From positions 1 through 14,627 of the forward strand of contig JAKAXI010000012.1 of the NCBI GenBank assembly GCA_021816665.1: a stretch of DNA of 14,627 bases. The letters are read 5' to 3'. Every line of letters starts with the position of its first letter. The first letter of the stretch is position 1. The stretch comes from Bacillota bacterium. Its GTDB lineage: Bacteria > Bacillota > Bacilli > Alicyclobacillales > Alicyclobacillaceae. Position numbers and translations under genes: made by a program. Shown here one piece after another: positions 13,638 through 14,627 of the stretch. The notes beneath the pieces were generated by a model that saw nothing but the letters and a program-made list of their open reading frames with translations, did no database searches and was not told the DNA's origin.

Positions 13638-14627
13638 GTGCCTGCAGAGTTTCGGCTGCCAGACGTCGGAGAAGGAATCCGTGAAGCCGAGGTCGTGCGC
13701 TGGCTCGTCACAGAGGGTGAATTTGTGCGGGAATTCGACCCGATTGTGGAAGTGCAGACAGACAAAGCCGTGGTCGAACTGCCTGCACCCGTCTCGGGTC
13801 GCGTCGCGGAAATCCTCGCTGTGCCTGGCAGTGTCGCAAATGTCGGCGATGTGCTCGTGACCATTGATACCGAGGCCGGTGCAGCGCGAGGTGCACAAGC
13901 CTTGATCGACCGACAGTCTCTGACCGCGCGCACAGGTGCAGTCACAGACCACGCTTTAGAGATCCAGAGCCCCATGGCAGTGCGGGCCTTACAGGCCGCC
14001 CAAAGCGTAAAAGCGGCTGGTGCCGCAAAAAGCAGCACGCAGGCGGTGGCGCACGCGACGCAACCGCGTCGGCAAGGCGAGGGAAGTCGTGCGCGCAGCG
14101 GCACCGAGCAAAAACGCTCGTCCGGACTGCCACGCCCTCTGGCTACGCCCGGTGTTCGACACTTGGCGCGAGAACTTGGCGTGCTGCTCGATGAAGTAGA
14201 AGGCAGTGGCGCAAACGGCCGTATCACGCGCAAAGACGTGCAAGAGCACGCGGCACAGCGCGCAGCGAATCAAGCGGGAACAGCGGCCGTGGCAAGGGTT
14301 GTGCCGCAGGACGAAACTGAACTGCTTGCAACGCCTGTGGAACACCAGCCAGCCTCGACGCGCATTCCGTTTCGTGGGGTACGCCGGGCAACCGCCGAAC
14401 ACGTGAGCCGGTCGGCGTTTACAGCACCGCATGTCACCACATTTGACGACTGTGAAGCCACGTCTCTGGTAGCGTTGCGCAACCGCTGGAATGCGGCGCT
14501 CGAAGCCCAGGGCAAGCGGCTCAGTTACCTCCCCTTCATTGTGAAGGCTGTGGTTTCTGCCCTGCGCGCGTTTCCCTACTTCAATGCCCGCTTAGACGAA
14601 GAGGCACAGGAGATTGAGTTGTTGGCG
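13638..14627 (+). CDS. pdhC: 2-oxoacid dehydrogenase E2, dihydrolipoamide acyltransferase (3' end missing)
   Basis: The first 330 residues are present and the frame is open to the window end. One lipoyl domain covers about 3-78, with the lipoylated Lys43 in EVQTDKAVVELPAP. A long linker rich in Ala, Gln, Ser and basic residues (about 80-163) replaces the usual Ala/Pro hinge. The peripheral-subunit-binding domain spans about 167-203 (LATPGVRHLARELGVLL, then GRITRKDV). After a second linker the catalytic acyltransferase domain starts near 241 (STRIPFRGVRRATAEHV); its active-site HxxxDG motif lies beyond the window. E2 forms the core of the complex, carrying acyl groups from E1 to CoA. The GTG start has AGGGGGAGA just upstream and lies 24 bp after pdhB. 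An E3 (pdhD) gene is expected next but cannot be seen. A branched-chain E2 (bkdB) is possible. Confidence 0.85.
   Translation, partial: MPAEFRLPDVGEGIREAEVVRWLVTEGEFVREFDPIVEVQTDKAVVELPAPVSGRVAEILAVPGSVANVGDVLVTIDTEAGAARGAQALIDRQSLTARTGAVTDHALEIQSPMAVRALQAAQSVKAAGAAKSSTQAVAHATQPRRQGEGSRARSGTEQKRSSGLPRPLATPGVRHLARELGVLLDEVEGSGANGRITRKDVQEHAAQRAANQAGTAAVARVVPQDETELLATPVEHQPASTRIPFRGVRRATAEHVSRSAFTAPHVTTFDDCEATSLVALRNRWNAALEAQGKRLSYLPFIVKAVVSALRAFPYFNARLDEEAQEIELLA

Noticed and set aside
12831..13952. Open frame of 373 codons on the minus strand
   Set aside because: Antisense to pdhB and pdhC; His/Arg/Cys-rich product without a recognisable domain, and no ribosome binding site that I could credit.
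13160..14233. Long open frame of 357 codons on the minus strand, opposite pdhB and pdhC
   Set aside because: It is antisense to two clear enzyme genes, and its product is a low-complexity Ser/Thr/Arg/Ala string typical of a GC-rich shadow frame.
1..14627. CRISPR arrays, tRNA or rRNA genes, insertion sequences, prophage or defence genes
   Set aside because: No regularly spaced repeats, no tRNA- or rRNA-like stretches, no transposase or integrase motifs, and base composition looks even across the window.

Overview
The window reads as chromosomal DNA of an aerobic Gram-positive bacterium of the Bacillota with a fairly high GC content, plausibly an Alicyclobacillus relative. This rests on strong AGGAGG-type ribosome binding sites, frequent GTG and TTG starts, a Qox-type aa3 menaquinol oxidase, a Bacillus-type heme A synthase and a pdhABC-like gene order. 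The genus is an inference, not a reading. I see no mobile element, RNA gene or CRISPR array.

Left part (1-2411), respiration: on the minus strand lie the start of qoxB (running off the window) and all of qoxA. Across a 305-bp divergent intergenic region, ctaA (heme A synthase) is read on the plus strand, so the oxidase and the enzyme for its cofactor share one control region. Middle-left (2412-4755): hom (homoserine dehydrogenase with ACT domain) behind a good sigma-A-type promoter, then ccdA (membrane thiol-disulfide carrier for cytochrome c maturation). ccdA meets a minus-strand GNAT acetyltransferase gene tail to tail with a 20-bp overlap.

Middle (5345-5941), regulatory: a divergent region with an 11-bp perfect inverted repeat around an extended -10 element, then a 62-aa charged helical protein of unknown role. 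Next comes a 230-bp gap with a 20-bp near-palindrome over a -10-like element and a 10-bp perfect inverted repeat just upstream of the paaK ribosome binding site.

Right-middle (5942-11326): a compact phenylacetate operon: paaK (CoA ligase), a small EthD-domain protein, paaG (epoxide/oxepin isomerase), paaH (hydroxyacyl-CoA dehydrogenase with a degenerate second half) and paaJ (oxoadipyl-CoA thiolase). The ring epoxidase (paaABCE), the ring-opening enzyme (paaZ) and the hydratase (paaF) are not here, so the pathway as seen is incomplete. Right end (11524-14627): E1-alpha, E1-beta and the first 330 residues of E2 of a 2-oxoacid dehydrogenase complex of the pyruvate or branched-chain type.

The genes are mostly ordinary catabolic and respiratory ones. 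The least explained parts are the inverted repeats controlling the 62-aa gene and paaK, the EthD protein inside the paa operon, the pseudo-dehydrogenase half of PaaH, and the pairing of a split paa operon with a 2-oxoacid dehydrogenase.
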